Below, piece after piece: positions 53,223 to 60,910 of a stretch of DNA of 64,000 bases. The DNA comes from Streptomyces sp. AC558_RSS880. Its GTDB lineage: Bacteria; Actinomycetota; Actinomycetes; Streptomycetales; Streptomycetaceae. Made by a program: the position numbers and the translations under genes. Where the stretch lies: NCBI RefSeq assembly GCF_019049255.1, contig NZ_JAGMUJ010000081.1, positions 56,988 to 120,987 of the forward strand, given 5' to 3'. Below the pieces are notes generated by a model. That model was not told the DNA's origin, searched no databases, and saw only the letters and a program-made list of their open reading frames with translations. The first letter of the stretch is position 1. Each line of letters begins with the position of its first letter.

Positions 53223-55423
53223 CCCACGCCTCCGCCTCCTCCGCGGACGACCGGAGCACCGTCACCGGCAGACGCCGGATCGCCTTCGCCGTCCACACCG
53301 GCACCGACGGCCTGCCCGCCCTGCCCACGCTGCTGCGCAGCCTGGCGCTCACCAATCCGGGCGTGTGCGAGGACTTCGTGGTGCTGCACCCCGGGCTGCC
53401 GGACTCCTCCTTCGACGTGCTGCGCCGGCTGCACCCGCGCGTGGTGACGCGCCGGGCGGACGGCCGTGGTGACGTCTTCCGGCTGGAGGGCTACGACACC
53501 GTCGTCGCGTTCGCCCCGGCCATGGTCGTGCTGGGCGACATCGGCGAACTGCTGCGGATGCGGCACGGGGTCGGCGCCGTACCGCAGCTGCTCTGCGACG
53601 AGGAGGGGCGGGAGCGGCGTACGGTCCTGCCGGACGGGCTGCTGGTCGTGCAGCGCGCCGATGTGGACGGCACGGCGGCGGCCGGCCCGGATCCGGTGCC
53701 CGAGGGGGTCCTGGCTCCGCTCGACGCGCGGTACGACTTCCTCACCCGCCGGCTGTACGACGACGCTCCGGTGCCCCCGCAGGTCGCCGTCCTGCACTTC
53801 ACCGGCCCGTTCGACGAGCCCGGGTACGGTCCGGCCACCGAGGCCCGGCGCCGCTTCGAGATGGGCGACGAGGAGTTCCGGGCCGCCTACTGCGCCCTGC
53901 CCAGCGAGAAGCACCCCGACCTCCTGGCGCACCTCGCGCCGCCCCTGCTCCGGGCCCGCCCCTCGCTCGGCCTCGCCCGTACGGTCGCCGACGTGTACCG
54001 CAGGCAGGGCCGCTACGACGAGGCCGTCGACGTCCTCGCCCCGGTCGTCGGCGACCGGCTGGACGCGCCGCGTTGCCAGGAGACGCTCGGCGTCTGCCTG
54101 ATGGCGCTGTCCCGTTACGACGAGGCCGAGGCGCACCTGCTCCTGGCGGCGGCCTCGCCCGACGTCGCTCCGCGCGCCTTCGCCCAGCTCGCCCGTCTGG
54201 CGTGGCTGTGCGGACGGGAGGCGGACGCGCACGCCTACGCCCGCGACGGGCTGGAGGCCGACCCCACCGACGCCGGGTGTCACAGCTGGTACGTCCGTAC
54301 CCGCGAGAAGGCCCCGGAGACGGAGCCGCTGCCCGCGGCGGAGCAGCTGGCGCACGTGGCGCTGTTCGCCGAGGGCCAGGAGAACGCGGGCGACAAGGTC
54401 CTGCCCGAGGCCGTGCGCATGTGCTTCGACACCGACACCGGCCCGCGCCGCTGGTACCAGCAGCCGGTGCACCGGCTGGTCGACGAGGCGGCGCTGGAGG
54501 AACTGAACGCGCGGCGCGGGGTGGTCGTGGGCGGCGGCGGACTCTTCCTGCCGGACACCTCCCCCAACGGCAACAGCCACTGGCAGTGGAACGTCCCGGA
54601 CGACGTGCTGGCCCGGCTGACCGCGCCGCTGGCGGTGTTCGCGGTCGGCTACAACGTGTTCGACGGGCAGCTCTACCGCCGCGGCCGGTTCGCCGAGAGC
54701 CTGCGGGTCCTCGTCGAGCGGTCGGCGTTCTTCGGGCTGCGCAACCACGGCTCGATCGACCGGGTCCGCGAACTGCTCCCCGCGGAGCTGCGCGACCGGG
54801 TGCGCTACCAGCCCTGTCCGACCACGGTGGCCCGGTACCTCGTCCCCGGTTGGCTGGACCCGGTGGAGCGGGACGACACCGTCCTGGTCAACTGCGCGTA
54901 CGACCGCGCGGGGCTGCGCTTCGGCCACGACTACGGCCATTTCCTCGGCCAGCTGGCCGGCGCGCTGAAGAGCCTGCGGGACAGGGCCGACGTACGGTAC
55001 GCGGCCCACATGCCCGCCGACGAGAAGTTCGTGCACGACCTGCGCCGGGAGCACGGCATCGCGCTGCCCGTGGAGCAGCTGTACGACATGACGAACGACG
55101 GGATCCGCGAGCTGTACCGTCGGTCGCGGCTGGTGATCGGGATGCGCGGGCACGCGGGAATGATCCCGTTCGGTTGCGGCACCCCGATCCTCAGCCTCGT
55201 CTCCCACCCGAAGCTCGCCTACTTCCTGTCCGACATCGGGCGCGAGGAGTGGGGGCTGTCCGTGCACGACCGGGAACTCGGCTCCCGGCTCGTGGAACGG
55301 GCGGCGGCGCTCCTCGACGACCACGCCGCCGCGGTGGCGGACGTGCACGGCGCGCAGAAGCTCCTGTGGGAGACCACCCGGTCGAACCTCGACGGGCTCC
55401 GGGAGACCTTCGGCCCGGCATGA
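53219..55423 (+). CDS. GT8-like / TPR / polysaccharide pyruvyltransferase fusion
   Basis: 734 residues. About 18-220: a GT8-like domain (RRIAFAVHTGTDGLPALPTL, VVAFAPAMVVLGDIGELL, GLLVVQRADVD, VAVLHFTGPFDEP) in which the metal-binding D-x-D is replaced by A-P-A (99-101), so it is probably inactive. About 240-360: TPR-like helices. About 365-734: pyruvyltransferase (CsaB-type) with AEGQENAGDKVLPEAV, VVGGGGLFLPDTSPNG, FGLRNHGSIDRVREL and VIGMRGHAGMIPFGCGTPIL. It should add a pyruvate ketal from PEP to a polymer sugar. ATG at 53219 overlaps the previous stop. Confidence 0.8.
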   Translation: MTHASASSADDRSTVTGRRRIAFAVHTGTDGLPALPTLLRSLALTNPGVCEDFVVLHPGLPDSSFDVLRRLHPRVVTRRADGRGDVFRLEGYDTVVAFAPAMVVLGDIGELLRMRHGVGAVPQLLCDEEGRERRTVLPDGLLVVQRADVDGTAAAGPDPVPEGVLAPLDARYDFLTRRLYDDAPVPPQVAVLHFTGPFDEPGYGPATEARRRFEMGDEEFRAAYCALPSEKHPDLLAHLAPPLLRARPSLGLARTVADVYRRQGRYDEAVDVLAPVVGDRLDAPRCQETLGVCLMALSRYDEAEAHLLLAAASPDVAPRAFAQLARLAWLCGREADAHAYARDGLEADPTDAGCHSWYVRTREKAPETEPLPAAEQLAHVALFAEGQENAGDKVLPEAVRMCFDTDTGPRRWYQQPVHRLVDEAALEELNARRGVVVGGGGLFLPDTSPNGNSHWQWNVPDDVLARLTAPLAVFAVGYNVFDGQLYRRGRFAESLRVLVERSAFFGLRNHGSIDRVRELLPAELRDRVRYQPCPTTVARYLVPGWLDPVERDDTVLVNCAYDRAGLRFGHDYGHFLGQLAGALKSLRDRADVRYAAHMPADEKFVHDLRREHGIALPVEQLYDMTNDGIRELYRRSRLVIGMRGHAGMIPFGCGTPILSLVSHPKLAYFLSDIGREEWGLSVHDRELGSRLVERAAALLDDHAAAVADVHGAQKLLWETTRSNLDGLRETFGPA

Positions 55424-55468
55424 GCCCTCGCACCACCGCCGCTTCGAGCTTCCGAAAGAGAGAACCAC

Positions 55469-56434
55469 GTGCCGAAACTGTCCGTCGTCGTCCCGATGCA
55501 CAATGTGGAGGCCTTCGCCGAGAGCACCCTGCGCAGTCTCGCCGCCAACGCGCACCCGGACTTCGAGTTCCTGCTCGTCGACGACTGCTCCACGGACGCC
55601 ACGCCCTGGGTGATCGACCGGTGGGCGGAGAAGCTCCCGGGCGCCCGGGTGATCCGGCACGAGACGAACAGGGGCATCGCGCAGGCGCGCAACAGCGGCA
55701 TCGACGCGGCCGAGGGCGAGTTCGTCACGTTCCTCGACGGCGACGACTGGTACGGGCCGCGCCATCTCGCCGGAATGGTGCGGGCCATGGAGGAGCTGGG
55801 CTGCGACTTCGCCCGTACCGACCACGTCCAGGCCACCGGCACCGAGCGGGTGATCCGGCGGCCCCCGGCGCAGGTCCGCAACGCGGTGATGGACCCGCGT
55901 GACGGGATCGCGCCGGCCGACATGGAGACGATGGTCGACTATCCCTTCGTCTGGGCGGGGATCTACCGCCGGCACCTCTTCGCCGACGGCGGCATGCGCT
56001 TCGCGACCGAACTCCGCACGGCCGAGGACCGGTTGTGGATCTGGCGGCTGCACCTGAAGGCCCGTACGTACGCGTCCCTGGGGCTGCACGGGGTGTTCTA
56101 CCGGCGGGGCGTGGCGACCTCGCTCACCCAGATCAAGGACGACCGCCAGCTGGACTTCATCCCCGCGTACGACGCGCTGATGCGGGACGTGCAGCAGGAC
56201 CGGGAGGCCGACCGGTTCCTCCTCAAGGCCGTACGCACCTACTGCGCCATGATCGCCTTCCACATCGGCAAGGCGAACGAGTACGAGCCCGCGGCGGCGC
56301 AGCGGCTGCGGCGCGAGACGCGGGCCGCGCTCCAGCGGATGCCCGAGCAGGCGCTGGAGGAGACACTCAAGACCATCGACAGCACACGGAGCAGGTTGCT
56401 CAGCCGCCTGCGCGACGGGCGGAAGGCTGCCTGA
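55469..56434 (+). CDS. GT2 glycosyltransferase (copy 2 of a duplicated pair)
   Basis: 321 residues from a GTG at 55469, with AAGAGAG upstream. PKLSVVVPMHNVEAFAESTL, FLLVDDCSTDATPWVI, NRGIAQARNSGIDAAEGEFV, FLDGDDWYGPRHL, and the shared C-terminal features (FYRRGVATSLTQIKDDRQLD) show it to be a paralogue of the enzyme at 49530. Same expected cytoplasmic role in building the surface polymer; different acceptor or linkage would explain keeping two copies. Confidence 0.85.
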   Translation: MPKLSVVVPMHNVEAFAESTLRSLAANAHPDFEFLLVDDCSTDATPWVIDRWAEKLPGARVIRHETNRGIAQARNSGIDAAEGEFVTFLDGDDWYGPRHLAGMVRAMEELGCDFARTDHVQATGTERVIRRPPAQVRNAVMDPRDGIAPADMETMVDYPFVWAGIYRRHLFADGGMRFATELRTAEDRLWIWRLHLKARTYASLGLHGVFYRRGVATSLTQIKDDRQLDFIPAYDALMRDVQQDREADRFLLKAVRTYCAMIAFHIGKANEYEPAAAQRLRRETRAALQRMPEQALEETLKTIDSTRSRLLSRLRDGRKAA

Positions 56435-56437
56435 TCC

Positions 56438-57793
56438 ATGCCCCACACGACCCAGATCTTCCAGGTCTCGACCCTCTACGGAGCGGCCACCCTCGCCGCG
56501 GCGCTGGACGCGGGCCGCTACGGACCGCGCGGCGGGGCCCGGCGCATCCTGCTGGTCTCCAACAACGCCGCCCTGCCGGAGACGGCGCTGCGCCTGGACG
56601 AGATGCACGGCTACGGGCCGATAGCCGGCCGGTTCGACTCGGTCATCAGCTGGAACGAGGCGATCAGCCCGTACCACCCGAGCACCTGGGGTCCGCGCGG
56701 CAACGACACGACGCTGTGGCAGCGGGCGTTCCGTCTGCAGTGGGACATCGACGAGCGGGACATGATCGAGCTCGCCGTCGAGTCGATCCAGGTCAACCCG
56801 GCCCGCGCGCTGGCGGCGATCTTCTCCGAGGCCGCCGTCGACGTGTACGCCGACGGGCTGATGAGCTACGGCCCGACCCGGGAGAAGCTGCCGCTGACGA
56901 TCGCGCGCCGCATCCGGCGGCTGCTGCACCTCGACCTGATCCCCGGTCTGAAGCCGCTGCTGCTGTCCGAGTACGGCGTGAAGCCCGAGATCGTCCCGGA
57001 CGAGGCGTTCCGGGGCGTGCTCGACGAGATCTCCGTGGAGGCGGCGGACGACCCGAGGCTGGCGCCCGTCCTCGACGAGGCGCCGACGGCCGTCCTGCTC
57101 GGCCAGTACCTGGCGGCGATCAACATCCTGAGCGCGCAGGAGGAGGAGGACCTGCACGTCCGCATGCTCACCGGGGCCGTGCGGGCCGGGCACCGGTCCA
57201 TCGTCTTCAAGCCGCATCCGACGGCTCCCGCCGGCTACTCGGCGGCGCTGAGCAAGGCGGCGGCGGACGCGGGGGTGCGGCTCACCGTGCTGGACGCCCC
57301 GCTGCTGGCCGAGACGCTGTACGACCGCTGCCGTCCCGAGCTCGTCGTCGGCTGCTTCTCGACGGCGATGGTGACCGCCTCCGCCTACTACGACGTGCCC
57401 GTCGCCCGGGTCGGGACCGCGCTGGTGATGCAGCGTCTGAAGCCCTACCCGAACAGCAACCGCGTCCCGCTGGCCGTGGTCGACCACCTGGTGCCCGACC
57501 TGGAGCGCGAGGAGACCCCGACGGTCGTTGGCGCCGCTCCGGAGACGTTGTCGCCGCTGGTCCGGGCGATCGGTTTCTGCATGCAGCCCAAGACGTACCC
57601 GGCCCTGCGCGACGCGACCGCGGACTGGCTGCGCACCCACCTGGGGGACACCCCCGCCTACTACTTCCCCGCACCGCGCCTGGCCGAACTGCGCCTCCCC
57701 GGCAGCAGCCCCCGCGCCCGGGCAAGGGTCCAGGCGGGCCGCGCGAAGCGCGTGGTGGGCCGGGCGGTACGCCGGGGCACGCGCAAGAAGTGA
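56438..57793 (+). CDS. Polysialyltransferase-like protein (copy 2)
   Basis: 451 residues, 3 bases after the GT2 gene. Paralogue of the protein at 50516: VSTLYGAATLAAALDAGRYG, SWNEAISPYHPSTWG, VYADGLMSYGPTREKL, HVRMLTGAVRAGHRSIVFKP then HPTAP, VVGCFSTAMVTASAYYDVPV. The same HP and Ser/Thr donor motifs are kept. Basic C-terminal tail (RARARVQAGRAKRVVGRAVR). Expected to use a CMP-nonulosonic acid donor. Confidence 0.78.
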   Translation: MPHTTQIFQVSTLYGAATLAAALDAGRYGPRGGARRILLVSNNAALPETALRLDEMHGYGPIAGRFDSVISWNEAISPYHPSTWGPRGNDTTLWQRAFRLQWDIDERDMIELAVESIQVNPARALAAIFSEAAVDVYADGLMSYGPTREKLPLTIARRIRRLLHLDLIPGLKPLLLSEYGVKPEIVPDEAFRGVLDEISVEAADDPRLAPVLDEAPTAVLLGQYLAAINILSAQEEEDLHVRMLTGAVRAGHRSIVFKPHPTAPAGYSAALSKAAADAGVRLTVLDAPLLAETLYDRCRPELVVGCFSTAMVTASAYYDVPVARVGTALVMQRLKPYPNSNRVPLAVVDHLVPDLEREETPTVVGAAPETLSPLVRAIGFCMQPKTYPALRDATADWLRTHLGDTPAYYFPAPRLAELRLPGSSPRARARVQAGRAKRVVGRAVRRGTRKK

Positions 57794-57846
57794 CGCGTCT
57801 CCCCCAGGTGACCGCGGGCAGTCGTGCCTCCCCGGTGCCTCGAGGG

Positions 57847-57929
57847 CCCGGGAGGCACTCCGCGGGCGCCGGGCCACAACCGCCCCGGGAGGCACCCTGC
57901 GGGCGCCGGGTCACAACCGCCCCGGGAGA
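57847..57929. repeat. Tandem 37-bp repeat (2.2 copies)
   Basis: Units start at 57847, 57884 and 57921 (each CCCGGGAG...); the first two differ at three positions. They lie between the polysialyltransferase gene (stop 57793) and the acyltransferase gene (start 58007). No gene. Confidence 0.8.
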
Positions 57930-58006
57930 CCAACCGAGACGCACCGGTCACGACATTGCCACCCGCCCTTCAACTCCCGTACACCACATCGTCCGAGAGT
58001 TGCGCG

Positions 58007-59095
58007 GTGCCGAACGACATCGCCGTACGCCTGCCGCAGCAACAGGGCAGCCCCGCTCAGGAACAGACCGCCGCCCCCGCGCGCGAACACCGCTTCGACA
58101 TCGATCTGATGCGGCTCGTCTGTTCCGCCACCATCATGCTGGGCCACGTGGGCGCCCAGTTCATCCTCTCCACCGGCAACGACCCGGACAACGGCGCGGG
58201 TGCGTACTGGGCGGGCCACATCGCCGAGGCGATCAACCCCTTCGCCGTCCCGCTGTACTTCGCCATAGCCGGCTGGGCCGTACTGGTCGGCGCGCCCCCG
58301 CGCGACAGCGCCCGCATGTGGCAGCGCGTCGTCCGCAACACCGTCCCGCTCTTCGCCTGGACGGCGGTCTACCTGGTCTGGGCATGGCTGCGGAACCGCA
58401 ACGACCGTCCCATGGCCGAGCTGGCGGAGCACTCCCTCTTCGGCTCCGTACAGCCCGCGTACCACCTGTGGTTCATGTACACCTACATCCCGATCATCAT
58501 GCTGCTCGCCTTCGCGATGCTGATCAAGGCGGGGAAGCGGCCCTACGGGCTGGGCGCGGCGCTGCTCGGCATGGCGGTCCTGCCCAGCGTGCTGACCACG
58601 ATCACCGAGCTCACGGATCGTGAGATGGCGCCGGTGGCCTGGGGTTTCGGCACCTACTCGCTGGTGTACGCGGTCGGCGGCGCGCTGCTGTTCGCCCTCC
58701 CCGCCGGGGTCGTGCGCAAGCGGTGGCCGCTGTACGCGGTGCTGCCGCTCACCATGGCGGGCGCCCTCTGGTACAACACCCAGATCCACTACGTGATGCC
58801 CAACGCGCACCTGTTCGTCGCCGCCATGAGCATCTGCGTCCTGCTTCTGATCAGCAGGATCCGGGTGCCCGAGAAGTGGCAGCCGCTGCTGAAGAGGCTG
58901 GCCGACGCCGCACTCGGCGCGTACATGGTGCACGTGCTGTTCGTCGAGGAGATCGTCCGCCCGCTGGTGTCGCCGGATCTGAGCGGGCCGGTGGCGGGGC
59001 TGCTGCTGGTCGGTCTGGTCGCCACGGTCATGGCGCTGTCGTTCGCCACCAGCCTGCTGTGGGGGAAGCTGAACCTGCGGCGACTGTTCGGTTGA
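58007..59095 (+). CDS. Acyltransferase-3 family membrane O-acyltransferase
   Basis: 362 residues from a GTG at 58007. About ten membrane helices with the OafA/NodX family start FDIDLMRLVCSATIMLGHVG (R/H active-site region), SVQPAYHLWFMYTYIPIIML ('H.WfL..l') and the C-terminal AALGAYMVHVLFVEE. These enzymes move an acyl group, usually acetyl, to a sugar hydroxyl in surface polysaccharides. By position it modifies the nonulosonic-acid polymer; O-acetylated Kdn is plausible but not shown. Confidence 0.85.
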   Translation: MPNDIAVRLPQQQGSPAQEQTAAPAREHRFDIDLMRLVCSATIMLGHVGAQFILSTGNDPDNGAGAYWAGHIAEAINPFAVPLYFAIAGWAVLVGAPPRDSARMWQRVVRNTVPLFAWTAVYLVWAWLRNRNDRPMAELAEHSLFGSVQPAYHLWFMYTYIPIIMLLAFAMLIKAGKRPYGLGAALLGMAVLPSVLTTITELTDREMAPVAWGFGTYSLVYAVGGALLFALPAGVVRKRWPLYAVLPLTMAGALWYNTQIHYVMPNAHLFVAAMSICVLLLISRIRVPEKWQPLLKRLADAALGAYMVHVLFVEEIVRPLVSPDLSGPVAGLLLVGLVATVMALSFATSLLWGKLNLRRLFG

Positions 59096-59259
59096 CCCGG
59101 TCGGCGCGCGCACCCGTGTGCTCCATGCGGAGTTCACCACTTGTTTGCGCGCCGCTCGACTCCGTACCCCCTGCCCACAGCGGCCCCGTGCTTAGCCTGT
59201 TCCCCACCGCGAACCGCACCACTCTCACCCTGCTCCCGACGGATTGAGGTCTCCGGTTC

Positions 59260-60186
59260 ATGAACAGCCGTGCCCTACTGACCAGTTCAGCTTCCCGGCG
59301 TCTGCTGCGCCCGGTCGCCGAACTCATCGACCAGCGCATCGACCGGCGCCTGCGCGCGGCGGCCGCCGCCGACGCGGCGGACAGAGAGGCGCTCCGGGAC
59401 GCGGCCGAGGCGGTGAAGCGCCAGCAGCTCACCCTCGACCTGCTGCTCGGCTCGTCCGGCCGCGGGCTGTCCCGGATCGTGAGCCCCGGCCCGCTGAACC
59501 GGCTGCACTCCGAGGTGGCGGAGCTGGCCGGGGACCGGGACGCCGCCGTCCGCAACGTCGCCACCGCGTACCGGCTGCTGGTCGCGCTGGAATCCCTGGG
59601 GACCGGCCGGATCGCGGGCGGCACCATGAACATCTGCGGCAAGCTCGGCACCATCCCGCTGCTCGACCCGCCGAACGACGAGATCCTGGAGATCGGCACC
59701 CTCTACGGCATGTTCTCCACCGGGCTGATCCGGATGATGGAGCGCGACGGCCGCAGCCCGAGCGTGACGATCGTCGACCCGTTCGCCGGTGTGCAGCTCC
59801 AGCCCGGCACTCCGCAGCGCTCCGACCCCTCCGGCACCCCGGTCGACGAGCACGCCGTGCGCACCAACCTCGCCCTGGCCGGTCCGGCGGGCGTGGCCGC
59901 CCGGATCCAGAAGGGCTTCTCCGAGGACCCCGACACCCGCGCGGCCGTCTCGGACCGGTCCTACGGCGTGATCGTCGTCGACGGCGACCACTCGGCCGAG
60001 GGCGTCGCGAAGGACCTCGAATGGGCGGAGGAGATCGCCGCCCCGGGCGCGATCGTCGTCCTGGACGACTTCGGCGACCCCAAGTGGCCCGGCATCAAGG
60101 AGGCGCTGGACAAGCACCTCACGGGCACCACTCGCTTCACCTACCTCGGCAAGGCGGCACTCTCGGCGTTCCTGCGCGCCTCCTGA
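59260..60186 (+). CDS. Class I SAM-dependent methyltransferase
   Basis: 308 residues. N-terminal 100 residues are helical and charged; the C-terminal part is a Rossmann methyltransferase of the Methyltransf_24 type: EILEIGTLYGMFSTGLIRMM (motif I, E-I-G-T-x-x-G), VTIVDPFAG (acidic Asp after strand 2), YGVIVVDGDHSAEGVAKDLE and AIVVLDDFGDPKWPGIKEAL. Such proteins often methylate sugars in surface polymers. It is the last plus-strand gene of the polymer locus, 164 bases after the acyltransferase, and ends 2 bases from the convergent TetR gene. O-methylation of the polymer is inferred. Confidence 0.8.
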   Translation: MNSRALLTSSASRRLLRPVAELIDQRIDRRLRAAAAADAADREALRDAAEAVKRQQLTLDLLLGSSGRGLSRIVSPGPLNRLHSEVAELAGDRDAAVRNVATAYRLLVALESLGTGRIAGGTMNICGKLGTIPLLDPPNDEILEIGTLYGMFSTGLIRMMERDGRSPSVTIVDPFAGVQLQPGTPQRSDPSGTPVDEHAVRTNLALAGPAGVAARIQKGFSEDPDTRAAVSDRSYGVIVVDGDHSAEGVAKDLEWAEEIAAPGAIVVLDDFGDPKWPGIKEALDKHLTGTTRFTYLGKAALSAFLRAS

Positions 60187-60188
60187 CC

Positions 60189-60839
60189 TCAGCGCGCCTC
60201 ACGGAGGGCCTCGATCCCGGCGATCACCAGGGCGAGGCCCTCCTCGAAGTGCTGGTCGTAGTTCTCGAAGATCTCCCTGCCCGCCTGGGCCGCGAGGGGG
60301 TAGGCGGCCATCACGCGGGCGCGTTCCGCCACGTCGAAGCCCTCCCGGCGTTCGCCGGGCAGCGGCTGGACGCCCTGTTCCTCGGTGACGAACCCGAGGG
60401 TGTAGAGCTGCGTCGTCGTGAGCGCGCGGGTCGCCCCCGCGAGGGTGAATCCGGCGGCCGTGAGCAGGCGCAGGATGCCCTCCAGCTGCTCGGCGTGCTC
60501 GATCCCCGTGAAGCGTGAGCCGCTGAACACCTTCGCGCCGTCGCGGTAGGCGAGCAGCATCGCGCGCAGGCCCCGGTTGGCCTTGAGCAGCCGCTCCTGC
60601 CAGGTGTCGTCCGGGGCGAACGAGCTCTGGGCGACCATCCGGCGGTACATCTCCGTCGCCATCTCGTCGAGCAGTGCCTGCTTGTCCTTGAAGTGCCAGT
60701 AGAGGGCGGGCGCCTTGACGTCCAGTTCCCTGGCGATCGCGCGCAGCGTCAGGCCGTCCAGGCCGACCTCGTTCAGCAGTTTCAGCGCCGTGTCGGCGAC
60801 CCGTCGGCGGTCCAGGGGGGTGCGTCGTTCCGAACTCAC
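60189..60839 (-). CDS. TetR-family regulator
   Basis: 216 residues from a GTG at 60839. DNA-binding head DRRRVADTALKLLNEVGLDG, LTLRAIARELDVKAPALYWH, FKDKQALLDEMATEMYRRMV; the C-terminal domain resembles that of TetR itself (TetR_C). In TetR-type systems a drug or metabolite releases the repressor from operators shared with a divergent gene. Here the divergent gene encodes an FAD monooxygenase like those that hydroxylate (inactivate) drugs, and two inverted-repeat sites lie between. Confidence 0.88.
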   Translation of the reverse strand: MSSERRTPLDRRRVADTALKLLNEVGLDGLTLRAIARELDVKAPALYWHFKDKQALLDEMATEMYRRMVAQSSFAPDDTWQERLLKANRGLRAMLLAYRDGAKVFSGSRFTGIEHAEQLEGILRLLTAAGFTLAGATRALTTTQLYTLGFVTEEQGVQPLPGERREGFDVAERARVMAAYPLAAQAGREIFENYDQHFEEGLALVIAGIEALREAR

Positions 60840-60848
60840 GCTTGACAA

Positions 60849-60900
60849 TTTAACACCGTTAGGGACACGCTCTGGAGGCACGCCACTTAACAACGTTAAG
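60849..60900. promoter_or_regulatory. Two TetR-type operators
   Basis: TTTAAC-ACC-GTTAGG at 60849-60863 and CTTAAC-AAC-GTTAAG at 60886-60900: inverted 6-bp half-sites with a 3-base centre, 37 bases apart, between the divergent starts at 60839 and 60911. The second site is a perfect inverted repeat and adjoins the monooxygenase ribosome binding site. Confidence 0.75.
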
Positions 60901-60910
60901 GAGAGTGGTC

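Noticed and set aside
52766..57895. A 1709-codon open frame on the minus strand
   Set aside because: It is antisense to five well-supported genes with recognisable domains; its translation is Arg/Gly/Pro/Val-rich with no domain, as expected from the complement of high-GC coding DNA.
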